DNA of 64,000 bases. Source: Arthrobacter sp. zg-Y238. Its GTDB lineage: Bacteria; Actinomycetota; Actinomycetes; Actinomycetales; Micrococcaceae. Within the stretch, counting starts at the first letter, position 1. Each line of letters starts with the position of its first letter. The notes under the pieces were generated by a model, which saw only the letters and a program-made list of their open reading frames with translations, made no database searches and had not been told where the DNA came from. Positions 45,785 through 54,448 of the stretch are shown in pieces. The translations under genes and the position numbers were made by a program. Location: assembly GCF_024385525.1 (NCBI RefSeq), contig NZ_JANFLU010000016.1, positions 1 through 64,000 on the forward strand, read 5' to 3'.

Positions 45785-48739
45785 TCAGCCGAGCGGCCGG
45801 ATCCGCACCTCCGTGGTCAGCGGGGTGTCCTCGACGGAGGAACCTACATAGACCGGCACAGTGCCTGCCGGAGTAACCCACTGATCCGTGGCGATATCCC
45901 AGTAGGAGAAGGACTGGATATCCAGGGGAAGCCGGACGCGCCGGCTCTGTCCCGGGTCCAGCGTGACTTTCTCCCAGCCCGCCAGCGAACGTTCGGCGGT
46001 CGCCACCGGGGCGGGCAGCGGGCCGGCATAGGCCTGCACTACTTCACTGCCGGTTCGGTCGCCCGTGTTGGTCAGCCGCACCGACACCTCCAGCGGCCTG
46101 CCCTTGCACCGGTCCTTCCCGTGCCCGTGCCCCTGGGCGGCATCGCCGGAGAGCTGCGGCTCCGGTGCAGTGCCGGAATCCGAGCTGCCGGTATCCGAGC
46201 TGCCGGATTTCGAGCCGCCGGGTGCAGAGGCGTCGCAGGTGACCCTGAGATCGGAGTAGTCGAACTCCGTGTAGCTCAGTCCAAAGCCGAAGGGGTATGC
46301 CGACGGCAGGCCGAACTGCCGGTAGCCGCGGTAGCCCTCGAAGATTCCCTCGGTGAACTGCGCGTTGACGCCGTCGATACCGGGGAACTGGGCGGGCGAG
46401 GCGGTCGGAGTCAGATCAGCGCTGACGGGCATGGTGATCGGCAGGCGGCCGGACGGATTGGTGTCGCCGAAGAGCAGGCCGGCGATGGCCGTACCCTGGT
46501 TCTGGCCCGGGTACCAGGCCTGGACGAGGCCGTCCACGGCATCCTGCCAGTCGACCACCTCCACCGCCGCGCCCGTGGTCATCACCACGACCGTGTTGGG
46601 GTTCGCGGCTCCCACCGCGCGGATCAGCTCCGCCTGCCGGTTCGGCAGTGCAAGGTCAGGCAGGTCCGCGCCTTCACTGGAGAAATCCCGGACCATCACG
46701 ACGGCGGCATCCGCTTCAGCAGCTGCAGCGGCCGCGTTCACAGCCTGGGGGAGGGGTGTGCCTTCCGGCGGCACCCAGCCGAGCTTGATCTGGGCGGCTG
46801 ACTGGTTCCATTCGGAACCCGTGTCGTACACGTACGAAAGTTCCACCGAGTGGTTGGAGCCTGCGGTGAAGTCCAGCGGCACTGAAATGGTCTGGTTGGA
46901 AGCTTCCGTAGAGGGCGTGAAGAACCCGGTTTCGTTCACCACCTGGTTGCCGTCGACGGTGAGGATGGTCCGCCCGTTGGTTACCACCTGCAGTTCGTAG
47001 GTGCCGGTGACCGGGGCAGTGAGCGTGCCTGTCCAGCGGGCGGACATGTTGGTGTTTAGCGCCTGCGGCTGGGCCGGGAAATTGGGTGAGGAAGCGCCCA
47101 GCCCGGTGAAGGTCAGGAAGCCCGCGTTCAACCCGGCATAAGGGTCCACCCGGTCGAGGTAGGGGGTGCCGGAGAAATCCTGGTTCAGGAAGTACTGGGC
47201 GCTCAGCCCGGTTCCCGGCGTTCCGTCCACGGGAGTAAGGAACGACGACGGAATCGGCTGGGCGCCGGGCAGTGCGGCCACGGAGGTCACCGGATCCGTG
47301 CCGGGTACAAAGGCCACCTCCGTGCCGGTGCCTGCCAGCCGGTTCCGGATCCCTTGCAGCGCCGAAGTCTCCTCCGCGGGGTTTGCGATGTACGCGCTCC
47401 CGCCTCCTTGGACAACGACGTCGGCATCCGTACCGATGACCGCAATTGAATCCAGCTCGTCTGCGTTGAACGGCAACAGCTCGTCGTCGTTCTTCAGCAG
47501 GACCATGCCCTCCTCGGCGAGCTCGGCGGACTCCGCGTTATGGGCGTCGAAGGCGATCGGCAGGCCCTCGTAGCTGCGGTCGAAGAGCCCCAGGGCGAAC
47601 ATGGGACGGAGGATGCGCCGGACGGCGTCGTTGATCCGCTCGATCGGAACGTCCCCGGCGTTGACGGCGTCGATCAGGGGTTGGCAGAACAGGCACGTGC
47701 CGGGCTCGCCCGCCACCGGGGTGAAGTTGCCCGGCTGCAGCTGGTCCAGCCCGTTGTTGATGCCCAGGGTGGTGGTCCGGGCGCCGTAATCGGTCAGCAC
47801 CCAGCCCTCAAACTCCAGCTGGGTCTTGAGAATTTCGTTCAGCAGGTACCCGCTGTCGCAGGACTGTTCCCCGTTGACCTGGTTGAAGCCGCACATCACC
47901 GACCCCGGATGGGACCCTTCAATCGCGATGGCAAAGGGACGGGTGTAAATCTCCTGCAGCGTCCGTTCGTCCATCACGTTGTTCAGGCCCTGCAGGCGGT
48001 TGGTTTCCTGGGTGTACGCCGCTACATTCTGCTGGTTTGAAATCACCCCGCCGTAGTCCTGCGTGGTCTCGGAATAGGCGGAGCCCATAATTCCCTGCAG
48101 CAGCGGATCCTCACCGAAGGACTCAAAGTTCCGACCGTTCTGCGGCACCCGGGCAATGTTCATTGAGGGTGCCAACAGCACGTTCAGTCCGTTCCGGAAA
48201 GCTTCGTCAGTGGCCACCTGGGAATGGCGCTCCGAAACGTTCCGGTCCCAGGAGGCAGCCACGCTGATGGCGGAGGGCAGCAGCGTGGATAGCCCGTTGT
48301 TGTTGATGTTGTTGGCCTGGCGAACGCCGTTTCGGCCGTCGGTCATGGTGAGGGCCGGAATCCCCAAGCGCTCGATCGGTGCGTTGTAAAAGCCGTAGTT
48401 GCTGTTTAGCTCGCCGTGGAGCATGTCCACTTTTTCCTCCAGCGACATCTGTGGCAGGAGTGCATTGGCCCGTTCGGTGGCGGACCGGTCCTCGTCCCAC
48501 CAGGAACGTTCGCTGGACCTGCCCGACTGTCCGTCGGCGGCACCGGCAATCCCGGAGGGGCTAACCAGCGCGGCGGCACAGACCGCGGCGGTGAGGATTC
48601 TCCGTATGGATGCCCGCGGTCGTGCGCCGGGCGGCGGGACGTCGGACACGGGTGCCCGGAGGCGGGAGCCGGCGCCGGGGGAGCCCCGCCGCAGGAGGGC
48701 GGTCAGGGCAGGGACAACTAAAGCGGGTGACTTTTTCAC
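45785..48739 (-). CDS. Secreted glycoside hydrolase family 3 with PA14 domain
   Basis: The 984-aa protein is a secreted beta-glycosidase-type enzyme. A signal segment (about 45-70, RRILTAAVCAAALVSPSGIA) follows an unusually long basic N-terminus. The (alpha/beta)8 domain has MSLEEKVDMLHGE, RLGIPALTMTDGRNGVR and nucleophile Asp317 in GWVLTDYGA. A PA14 carbohydrate-binding insert (about 505-645, LSAQYFLNQDFSGTPY), the second GH3 domain and a fibronectin III-like end with a Ser/Gly/Asp-repeat linker and HGHGKDRCKGR follow. GTG 48739 with GAGGAGA upstream. Likely acts on plant or microbial glycans. Confidence 0.88.
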   Translation of the reverse strand: MKKSPALVVPALTALLRRGSPGAGSRLRAPVSDVPPPGARPRASIRRILTAAVCAAALVSPSGIAGAADGQSGRSSERSWWDEDRSATERANALLPQMSLEEKVDMLHGELNSNYGFYNAPIERLGIPALTMTDGRNGVRQANNINNNGLSTLLPSAISVAASWDRNVSERHSQVATDEAFRNGLNVLLAPSMNIARVPQNGRNFESFGEDPLLQGIMGSAYSETTQDYGGVISNQQNVAAYTQETNRLQGLNNVMDERTLQEIYTRPFAIAIEGSHPGSVMCGFNQVNGEQSCDSGYLLNEILKTQLEFEGWVLTDYGARTTTLGINNGLDQLQPGNFTPVAGEPGTCLFCQPLIDAVNAGDVPIERINDAVRRILRPMFALGLFDRSYEGLPIAFDAHNAESAELAEEGMVLLKNDDELLPFNADELDSIAVIGTDADVVVQGGGSAYIANPAEETSALQGIRNRLAGTGTEVAFVPGTDPVTSVAALPGAQPIPSSFLTPVDGTPGTGLSAQYFLNQDFSGTPYLDRVDPYAGLNAGFLTFTGLGASSPNFPAQPQALNTNMSARWTGTLTAPVTGTYELQVVTNGRTILTVDGNQVVNETGFFTPSTEASNQTISVPLDFTAGSNHSVELSYVYDTGSEWNQSAAQIKLGWVPPEGTPLPQAVNAAAAAAEADAAVVMVRDFSSEGADLPDLALPNRQAELIRAVGAANPNTVVVMTTGAAVEVVDWQDAVDGLVQAWYPGQNQGTAIAGLLFGDTNPSGRLPITMPVSADLTPTASPAQFPGIDGVNAQFTEGIFEGYRGYRQFGLPSAYPFGFGLSYTEFDYSDLRVTCDASAPGGSKSGSSDTGSSDSGTAPEPQLSGDAAQGHGHGKDRCKGRPLEVSVRLTNTGDRTGSEVVQAYAGPLPAPVATAERSLAGWEKVTLDPGQSRRVRLPLDIQSFSYWDIATDQWVTPAGTVPVYVGSSVEDTPLTTEVRIRPLG
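46171..46215 (-). repeat. Three 15-bp tandem coding repeats in the GH3 gene
   Basis: Units at 46171, 46186 and 46201 begin TGCCGG and differ at one or two bases. They encode a Gly-Ser-Ser-Asp-Ser/Thr type linker before the fibronectin-like domain, so the linker could change length by slippage. Confidence 0.85.
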
Positions 48740-48840
48740 GACGTTCTCCTCGGCAGGATGCGTTGCAGTGAAAGACTGCTCCAGCACGCACCCGCCCCGC
48801 GGTTCCCCCGCTGAAGGGCTCACAGCCTAGGCCCCGGGAA

Positions 48841-48866
48841 TACCGCCGTAAACCGAGACGGCGGGT
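48841..48866 (-). terminator. Weak terminator after the aminotransferase gene
   Basis: ACCGCCGT and ACGGCGGT-type arms (48842-48849 with 48858-48865) form an 8-bp hairpin around AAACCGAG, 40 bp past the aminotransferase stop on the minus strand. No long T-run follows. Confidence 0.4.
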
Positions 48867-48905
48867 ATTGGCTGCGGGGCCGCCCAGACGCGGGCCAAAG
48901 GCGGC

Positions 48906-50060
48906 CTAGGCCGATCCCGGGGCCGGCAGCCGGCTGACGCCTTCCAGCAGCTCATCGCGGTCCCCGCACAGTGCAATCCGGATCCAGCCCTCCCCAATGG
49001 AGCCGAAAGCGGTGCCCGGGGCCACCGCCACCGACTCCTCTTCCAGGAAGCGCAGGGTCCAGTCCCGGACGTTTCCGCCGGTTGCGGCGGACAGATCGGC
49101 CCAGAGGTAGAAGGCCCCCTGTGCCTCGAGATAGGGAATGCCCTTTTCGGCAAGGACGGAGCAGGCAGCATCCCGGTTGGCCCGGTAATGCGCGGACGCC
49201 ATGTCCACGTAATCCTGCGGTCCGGTGAGTGCGGCCAGGGCAGCATACTGCGACGGGGAGGCCACGCAGGACACGATGGATTCCATGACCGTGCTCAGCA
49301 CCGGTTCCAGCCCTTCCGGCAGCACCAGTGCGCCGATGCGCAGCCCGGTCAGGCCGTAGGTCTTGGACAGGGTGAGGGAAGTGATCACGCGGTCCCCGGC
49401 GTCGCCGTCGAACGCCAGGGGGCTCACATGCGGCACGTCGAATGTGAAGGCCTCGTAGCACTCGTCCGAAAGAATCCACAGGTCGTGCCGCCGTGCCAGC
49501 TCCACCAGGGAACGGGTCAGTTCGCCGCTGAACACGGCACCCAGGGGATTGGACGGGGAGTTCAGCAGCAACACCCGGGTGCGCGGCGTCAGCAGGGCTT
49601 CGATGTCTTCGATCCTCGGCTGGAACCCGTGCTCCGGATACAGCGGGTACTCCACCGGCACCGCGTGCAGGAGTTCGGCGGTCATCGCGAACGTCGGATA
49701 TCCGGGGTTCGGCACCAGGACTTCGTCTCCGGCGTCCAGGAGCAGGCTCATGGCCAGATGCAGGCCCTGCTGCGCCCCCGACGTAATGAAAACCCGCTCC
49801 GGGCTGATCTCCTTCCCGCAGGCGGCACCCGCGTGCCGGGCGAAGGCGGAGCGCAGGGGAGCGATGCCCGCGTTCGGGGTGTAACCGGTTTCGTCCCGGT
49901 CAAGCGTGGCCCGGGCGGCGTCGAGGATATGCCCGGGGGTGGGGAAACCGGGCTCGCCGATACTCAGGACAATCGCGTCCGGCTTGGCCCAGGCGGCCTG
50001 GGTGATTTCACGGATCTGGTTGGGCGGGACTTTCCGGACGTGCGGTGAGAGCTGTGCCAT
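48906..50060 (-). CDS. PLP-dependent aminotransferase, class I/II
   Basis: The 384-aa protein is a fold-type I aminotransferase: SIGEPGFPTPGHILDAARAT, FITSGAQQGLHLAMSLLLDA, NSPSNPLGAVFS, the PLP-binding Lys233 in SLTLSKTYGLTGLRIG, and GEGWIRIALCGDRDEL with the substrate Arg. The subfamily resembles aspartate or branched-chain/aromatic aminotransferases, but the substrate is not readable. ATG 50060. It diverges from truB with 76 bp between. Confidence 0.9.
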   Translation of the reverse strand: MAQLSPHVRKVPPNQIREITQAAWAKPDAIVLSIGEPGFPTPGHILDAARATLDRDETGYTPNAGIAPLRSAFARHAGAACGKEISPERVFITSGAQQGLHLAMSLLLDAGDEVLVPNPGYPTFAMTAELLHAVPVEYPLYPEHGFQPRIEDIEALLTPRTRVLLLNSPSNPLGAVFSGELTRSLVELARRHDLWILSDECYEAFTFDVPHVSPLAFDGDAGDRVITSLTLSKTYGLTGLRIGALVLPEGLEPVLSTVMESIVSCVASPSQYAALAALTGPQDYVDMASAHYRANRDAACSVLAEKGIPYLEAQGAFYLWADLSAATGGNVRDWTLRFLEEESVAVAPGTAFGSIGEGWIRIALCGDRDELLEGVSRLPAPGSA

Positions 50061-50123
50061 ATCCGAATGCTATCGCCGCCCGCGGGCGGCAGCGGTGCGG
50101 AACGGACGCCGCGTGCCGCAACA

Positions 50124-50129
50124 TATACT
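50124..50129 (+). promoter_or_regulatory. -10 box of truB, leaderless start
   Basis: TATACT ends 7 nt before the truB GTG. GAAAGG lies one base before the start, too close to function, so leaderless initiation is favoured. Confidence 0.6.
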
Positions 50130-50136
50130 GAAAGGC

Positions 50137-51045
50137 GTGAATTCAGGGCAGGTCCGTTCAGGACTGATTATTGTGGACAAGCCGCAGGGATGGACGAGCC
50201 ACGACGTGGTCGGACGCCTGCGGAGGCTGGCAGGCACCCGGAAGGTCGGACACGCAGGCACCCTGGATCCGATGGCCACCGGCGTGCTGGTGGTCGGCAT
50301 CAACAAGGCGACCCGCCTGCTGACCTACATTGTCGGCACCACCAAGACCTACGAGGCCACCATCCGGCTCGGACAGGCGACCGTCACGGACGACGCCGAG
50401 GGTGAAGTCACCGCGGAAACCATTGCCGCCGCCGTGACGGACGAGGAAATCCGGGCTGCGGTGGCGAACCTGACCGGCGACATCCAGCAGGTCCCCAGCA
50501 GCGTCAGCGCGATCAAGGTCAACGGCGAACGTTCCTACGCGAAGGTCCGCGCCGGCGGGGAAGTGAACCTGCCCGCGCGGCCGGTTACCGTCTCCCGGTT
50601 CGAGGTCCATGCCATCCGGCGCGAGAACGGCGGGCGGCTGCGCGACGTCGACGTCACCGTCGACTGCTCCTCCGGCACCTACATCCGCGCCCTGGCCCGT
50701 GACCTCGGTGCCGCACTCGGCGTCGGCGGGCACCTGACCGCCCTGCGCCGCACCTGCGTGGGACCGTTCAGCCTGGAACAGGCCTCCACCCTCGAGGAAC
50801 TGGCAGAGGACCTGCGGGTCCTGGACCTCGACGACGCCGCCGCCGACCTCTTCCCGGTCCGCAGCCTGTCCGCGTCCGAAGCCGAGGACCTCTCGCACGG
50901 CCGCCGGATCGGCGCCACCGGCAACGGCCAGCCGGGACCCGTCGCGGCCATCGATCCGGACGGCCGGGTGGTGGGACTGCTCGAGGACAAGGGCGAGCAG
51001 GCAAAGGCACTGCTGGTCTTCACACCCGGAAACGAGAAGGCGTAA
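50137..51045 (+). CDS. truB: tRNA pseudouridine(55) synthase
   Basis: TruB makes pseudouridine 55 in the T-loop of tRNAs. The 302-aa protein has SGLIIVDKPQGWTSHDVVGR, the catalytic Asp44 in HAGTLDPMATGVLVVG, GTTKTYEATIRLG, and the C-terminal LARDLGAALGVGGHLTALRR. GTG 50137 was chosen because the family N-terminus begins here and a -10 box sits 7 nt before; the frame stays open far upstream over the antisense aminotransferase gene. Confidence 0.95.
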   Translation: MNSGQVRSGLIIVDKPQGWTSHDVVGRLRRLAGTRKVGHAGTLDPMATGVLVVGINKATRLLTYIVGTTKTYEATIRLGQATVTDDAEGEVTAETIAAAVTDEEIRAAVANLTGDIQQVPSSVSAIKVNGERSYAKVRAGGEVNLPARPVTVSRFEVHAIRRENGGRLRDVDVTVDCSSGTYIRALARDLGAALGVGGHLTALRRTCVGPFSLEQASTLEELAEDLRVLDLDDAAADLFPVRSLSASEAEDLSHGRRIGATGNGQPGPVAAIDPDGRVVGLLEDKGEQAKALLVFTPGNEKA

Positions 51046-51414
51046 ATGGATCCGCTGTTCCTGGTCGGTTCCCTCGTCTGCCTGGTGTCCGTGGTGCTGT
51101 GCATCGGTGCCGCCGTCCTGAAGCAGGGACCAAACGACCTCACCATCCTGTCTGCGGCCGCCGTCGAACTCTTCCTGCTGGTCTACGGCGCCGCTTCCCT
51201 GATCCGCCTCGCCGGCGGGGAGGGCATCGCCGGAGAAGCCTGGGAGTTCTGGGGCTATCTGCTGACCGCGCTGGTCATTCCGGTCGGTGCGGTCTGGTGG
51301 TCGCTCCTGGACCGGAGCCGCTGGAGCAACATCGTGCTTTCCGCCGTGGGAATCACCGTATTTGTCATGCTGTTCCGGATGGAACAGATCTGGGACGGAG
51401 CAACACTTCTATGA
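51046..51414 (+). CDS. Small membrane protein of unknown function
   Basis: The 122-aa protein has four hydrophobic helices (about 3-25, 32-50, 65-85, 93-112) and little else. I do not recognise a family. Its ATG follows the truB stop immediately (TAAATG) and its own stop overlaps the next gene by four bases, so it belongs to the truB-51860 transcription unit. Confidence 0.75.
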   Translation: MDPLFLVGSLVCLVSVVLCIGAAVLKQGPNDLTILSAAAVELFLLVYGAASLIRLAGGEGIAGEAWEFWGYLLTALVIPVGAVWWSLLDRSRWSNIVLSAVGITVFVMLFRMEQIWDGATLL

Positions 51415-51860
51415 ACCGCAGTACTAATCCCGACGACGCCGAATCGGCGGACAGCTCCGCTCCCGCGGCCCGCAATGCAGGGCCCGGCCGGCTGCTGGTA
51501 GCCGTTTACGCGATTTTCGCGTTGGCGGCGTCGGCCCGCGCTGCGTTCCAGATCCTCACCAAGTTCGAGCACGCGCCCGTGGCCTACCTGCTGTCCGCCT
51601 TCGCCGCCGTGGTCTACATCGTGGCCACCGTCGGCCTGGCGCGCTCCGGCGCCACCGCTTACCGGATTTCCGTGGCGGCAGTGGGAGTGGAAATGGTCGG
51701 TGTGCTCGCTGTCGGAATCTTCGGCCTGATCGACCCCGCCGCGCTGCCCGACGACACCGTCTGGTCCGGCTTCGGCAGCGGGTACGGGTATGTGCCGTTG
51801 ATCCTGCCGATCGTCGGGTTGTGGTGGCTTTACCGGCACCGCGCAGACGCGCGCCGCTGA
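51411..51860 (+). CDS. Small membrane protein of unknown function
   Basis: The 149-aa protein has a polar N-terminus (1-25) and four hydrophobic helices (about 27-45, 55-75, 83-108, 125-143). The start overlaps the preceding stop (ATGA), coupling the two. The two membrane proteins may work together; no function is known to me, and the pair recurs next to truB in relatives, which I recall rather than prove. Confidence 0.75.
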   Translation: MNRSTNPDDAESADSSAPAARNAGPGRLLVAVYAIFALAASARAAFQILTKFEHAPVAYLLSAFAAVVYIVATVGLARSGATAYRISVAAVGVEMVGVLAVGIFGLIDPAALPDDTVWSGFGSGYGYVPLILPIVGLWWLYRHRADARR

Positions 51861-51943
51861 AATAAGTATGCTTACCTGTTCGGCGCGGGTGCGTGAGACG
51901 ATGGCAGGAACAACTTCAGTTCCAACTCCGTCAAAGGGGAGCC

Positions 51944-52600
51944 ATGAGCAACGCAGCGCCGACACCGGGCGATAGGAACAGCCCTTCGGGCACGGACGGG
52001 CCGGGAAGCCAGGCACCGAAGGCGCCGGGGACATCGGCGCCGGGCGGGTCGGATTCCCCGACCCGCCGGACGCAGTCCGGCAAGCCGTCCGCCGGCAGGC
52101 CCGGCAGGGCAGGAAAGCAGCCGAAGCCGGCCAAGCCCTATAAGAGCAGTGACGACTGGGGCGTCTTCCGCGCCGTCGTCATCGGTGTGGGCATCCTGGT
52201 AGCCGGCTTCGGCCTTTACAACCTCATTACCGGCACGGCCGGCCTGCCGGACGGTGCCGGGGGAGAGGTCAATCCCACCCTGGAAAGCCAGTACCGGTTC
52301 TTCGCCGCCATGATGGTGGGCGTGGGCGCGGCATTCGTGGCCATTGCCGTGAAGTTCCAGTGGGCGAACATGCTCTGGCTCGTCTGCCTGATGGTGTTCC
52401 TGGGCGGCATTGGCCGTGTGCTTTCCTGGGCCTTCTCCGGAACCCCGCACTTCACGTTCATTGTGCTGATGATCGTTGAGCTGGCCTTCCCGCCGGCGCT
52501 GCTGGTCTGGCACCGGTTCATCGCCAAGACATCCGACCTGCGCCGCGAGTACAGCCAGCAGGCCGGGGGAGATACCGGGATTGCGGGCGGTTCCCGGTAA
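51944..52600 (+). CDS. DUF4345-type membrane protein
   Basis: The 218-aa protein has a ~65-residue Ser/Gly/Pro/Lys-rich N-terminus and a four-helix DUF4345-like part with YNLITGTAGLPDGAGGEV, LESQYRFFAAMMVGVGAAFV, WANMLWLVCLMVFLGGIGRV. Function unknown. ATG 51944 with AAGGGGAG upstream. It lies between the truB unit and ribF, with 83 bp before it and 106 bp after. Confidence 0.8.
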   Translation: MSNAAPTPGDRNSPSGTDGPGSQAPKAPGTSAPGGSDSPTRRTQSGKPSAGRPGRAGKQPKPAKPYKSSDDWGVFRAVVIGVGILVAGFGLYNLITGTAGLPDGAGGEVNPTLESQYRFFAAMMVGVGAAFVAIAVKFQWANMLWLVCLMVFLGGIGRVLSWAFSGTPHFTFIVLMIVELAFPPALLVWHRFIAKTSDLRREYSQQAGGDTGIAGGSR

Positions 52601-52615
52601 GCGGCGCAGATCGGA

Positions 52616-52621
52616 CATAAT
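52616..52621 (+). promoter_or_regulatory. Possible -10 box of ribF
   Basis: CATAAT would start transcription near 52628, giving a ~80-nt leader with a GCGGC-GAAA-GCCGC hairpin (about 52635-52650). No FMN riboswitch consensus is seen. Confidence 0.4.
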
Positions 52622-52706
52622 GGATAGGTCCCGGCGCGGCGAAAGCCGCCCGGAAACCTGGACCAGCCGTTCGACCGGCGCTGGAAAATGCTGCTAAGGA
52701 GCCTGC

Positions 52707-53690
52707 GTGTACTACTGGAATGACCTGGCGGAAATACCTGCCGACATTGGTCCGACAGTAATCACCATCGGCAACTTTGACGGCGTGCATCTGGGCCACC
52801 AGCATGTGCTCAACCGCCTGGTCAAGGTGGCGCGTGCCCAGGATGCGGCCGCCGTCGCCATCTCCTTTGATCCCCACCCGGCGCAGGTGCACCGGCCCCA
52901 GAGCGCACCGGAACTGATCATGGGCCTCGTGGACCGCGTGCAGGCGCTGGCCGACACCGGGCTGGACGGCCTGCTGATGATGCATTACACGCTGGAGCTG
53001 GCTTCCCTGACCGCAGAGGAATTTGTCCGCACGGTCCTGGTTGAGGCGCTCCACGTCAAGACAGTCGTCATCGGCCACGACGTCCGCTTCGGACGGGGCA
53101 ACGCCGGAGACCTGGACACCATGCGCGAACTCGGCCGCGAGCTCGGGTTCGCCGTGGAAGCGGTGGAGGATTTCGGCGCACTCCCGGACGGCCCGGACTC
53201 CGGCCGGCGCTGTTCCTCCACCTGGATCCGCGAAGCACTGCGGGAAGGTGATGTCCGCACCGCTGCCCGCCTGCTCGGACGTACCCACCGGATGCGCGGC
53301 GAAGTGGTGCACGGGGCGGCACGCGGCCGCGAACTCGGTTTCCCCACCGCGAACCTCGCCCCGGAGTCCTCAGGCCTCATCCCCGCCGACGGGATCTACG
53401 CCGGCTGGCTGGTGGACGAGGTCGGCGCCCGGTGGCCCGCCGCCGTGTCGGTGGGTTCCAACCCCACCTTCGAGGGCGTGAGCCGCCAGGTGGAAGCACA
53501 TGTCATCGACCGGCCCGCCGAAGAAATCGAGGATTTCAACCTGTACGGCCAGCACGTGGTGGTGGAATTCGTGGACCGGCTCCGTGGCATGGTGGCGTAC
53601 ACCGGCCCCGAGGCGCTGGTCGCCCAGATGCGCCTCGACGTCGAACGCACCCGCGAGGTCCTTTCGACAGAAAGCGGCACGGGCAGGTAA
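52707..53690 (+). CDS. ribF: Bifunctional riboflavin kinase/FAD synthetase
   Basis: RibF phosphorylates riboflavin to FMN and adenylates it to FAD. The 327-aa protein has the FAD synthetase half (about 1-175) with TIGNFDGVHLGHQHVLNRL and DVRFGRGNAGDLDTMREL, then SSTWIREALREGDVRTAARL, and the C-terminal riboflavin kinase half with GRELGFPTANLAPESSGLIP and PADGIYAGWLVDE. GTG 52707 with AAGGAG upstream. Confidence 0.95.
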   Translation: MYYWNDLAEIPADIGPTVITIGNFDGVHLGHQHVLNRLVKVARAQDAAAVAISFDPHPAQVHRPQSAPELIMGLVDRVQALADTGLDGLLMMHYTLELASLTAEEFVRTVLVEALHVKTVVIGHDVRFGRGNAGDLDTMRELGRELGFAVEAVEDFGALPDGPDSGRRCSSTWIREALREGDVRTAARLLGRTHRMRGEVVHGAARGRELGFPTANLAPESSGLIPADGIYAGWLVDEVGARWPAAVSVGSNPTFEGVSRQVEAHVIDRPAEEIEDFNLYGQHVVVEFVDRLRGMVAYTGPEALVAQMRLDVERTREVLSTESGTGR

Positions 53691-53822
53691 ACTGGTTTCA
53701 AATTCGGCTGCGGTCCGTGGCGGCTGAATTTCTTTATGTTCCGGGGCTGACGCCCCAGGGCAGAAAGATTCCCGGCAGCGAAGTGCTGACTCGGGCCTCA
53801 CGGCACAACTCTAGGAGTTACA

Positions 53823-54092
53823 TTGGCACTCGATCCCGCCGTCAAGCAGGAAATCATTCGGGAATTCGCTCGCGCTGAAGGGGACACCGGTTCCCCCGAG
53901 GTTCAGGTGGCTGTGCTTTCACGGCGCATCCTCGACCTGACCGAGCACCTGAAGACCCACAAGCATGACCACCACACCCGCCGCGGCCTGATGGCCCTGG
54001 TTGGTCGTCGTCGTCGCATGCTGACCTACCTGCGCGAGACCGACATCGCCCGCTACCGTACGCTCATTGAGCGCCTCGGCCTGCGTCGATAG
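53823..54092 (+). CDS. rpsO: 30S ribosomal protein S15
   Basis: S15 binds 16S rRNA and organises the platform of the small subunit. The 89-aa protein is of standard length and shows [39 protein letters not shown] and [20 protein letters not shown]. The start is TTG at 53823 with AGGAG at 53813-53817. The 132-nt leader has a short GGGGC/GCCCC hairpin near 53743-53756 that could relate to S15 autoregulation; this is not shown. Confidence 0.97.
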   Translation: MALDPAVKQEIIREFARAEGDTGSPEVQVAVLSRRILDLTEHLKTHKHDHHTRRGLMALVGRRRRMLTYLRETDIARYRTLIERLGLRR

Positions 54093-54100
54093 TCTTTGTG

Positions 54101-54139
54101 AAAGGCGGCACCTGTGCACTGCACGGGGAGCCGCCTTTT
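54101..54139 (+). terminator. Terminator after rpsO
   Basis: AAAGGCGGC (54101-54109) pairs with GCCGCCTTT (54130-54138), with an inner GTGC/GCAC hairpin, and is followed by T. Confidence 0.8.
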
Positions 54140-54302
54140 GCGCAGGCAGGCATGGACACCGGGAAAGCCGGAAGCGCACCTGTCTGATTTCGGTCTCCAC
54201 CAATAGGGGGCCGGCGAAGGTAGTTATGCAGTAAAAGAACCACAGAAGTAAAGCAGTAAAGAAGCACACATCACAGGAGTCAGCCAGCATCGCAGCATTC
54301 GC

Positions 54303-54343
54303 GGTCCTCGGTAGTGGTCTCCGGGAGAATCTGCCCGAGGACC
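54303..54343 (+). promoter_or_regulatory. Leader hairpin of pnp
   Basis: GGTCCTCGG (54303-54311) and CCGAGGACC (54335-54343) form a perfect 9-bp stem enclosing 23 nt. It lies 105 nt before the pnp start. In E. coli a leader stem of pnp is cut by RNase III and then degraded by PNPase to autoregulate it; the same role here is inference. The rest of the 356-bp rpsO-pnp gap shows only the rpsO terminator. Confidence 0.55.
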
Positions 54344-54448
54344 TCGATCGAAGACCGGGTGTTGAACGTGCGGCCCGTGCCGCGCGGAAAGAAGTTCGAT
54401 ACGGTGCTGGGTGCCTCCGCCCACAGAAGAAACGGAGGTGACTCTCAT

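Noticed and set aside
52620-52695. A tRNA-like sequence before ribF (contains GTTCGACC and two hairpins).
   Set aside because: No acceptor stem pairs and no anticodon arm fits; only a T-loop-like motif is present.
52601-52706. FMN riboswitch before ribF.
   Set aside because: The conserved GGGGYGAAAYTCC and CCGGCGGTA segments of the FMN element are not found.
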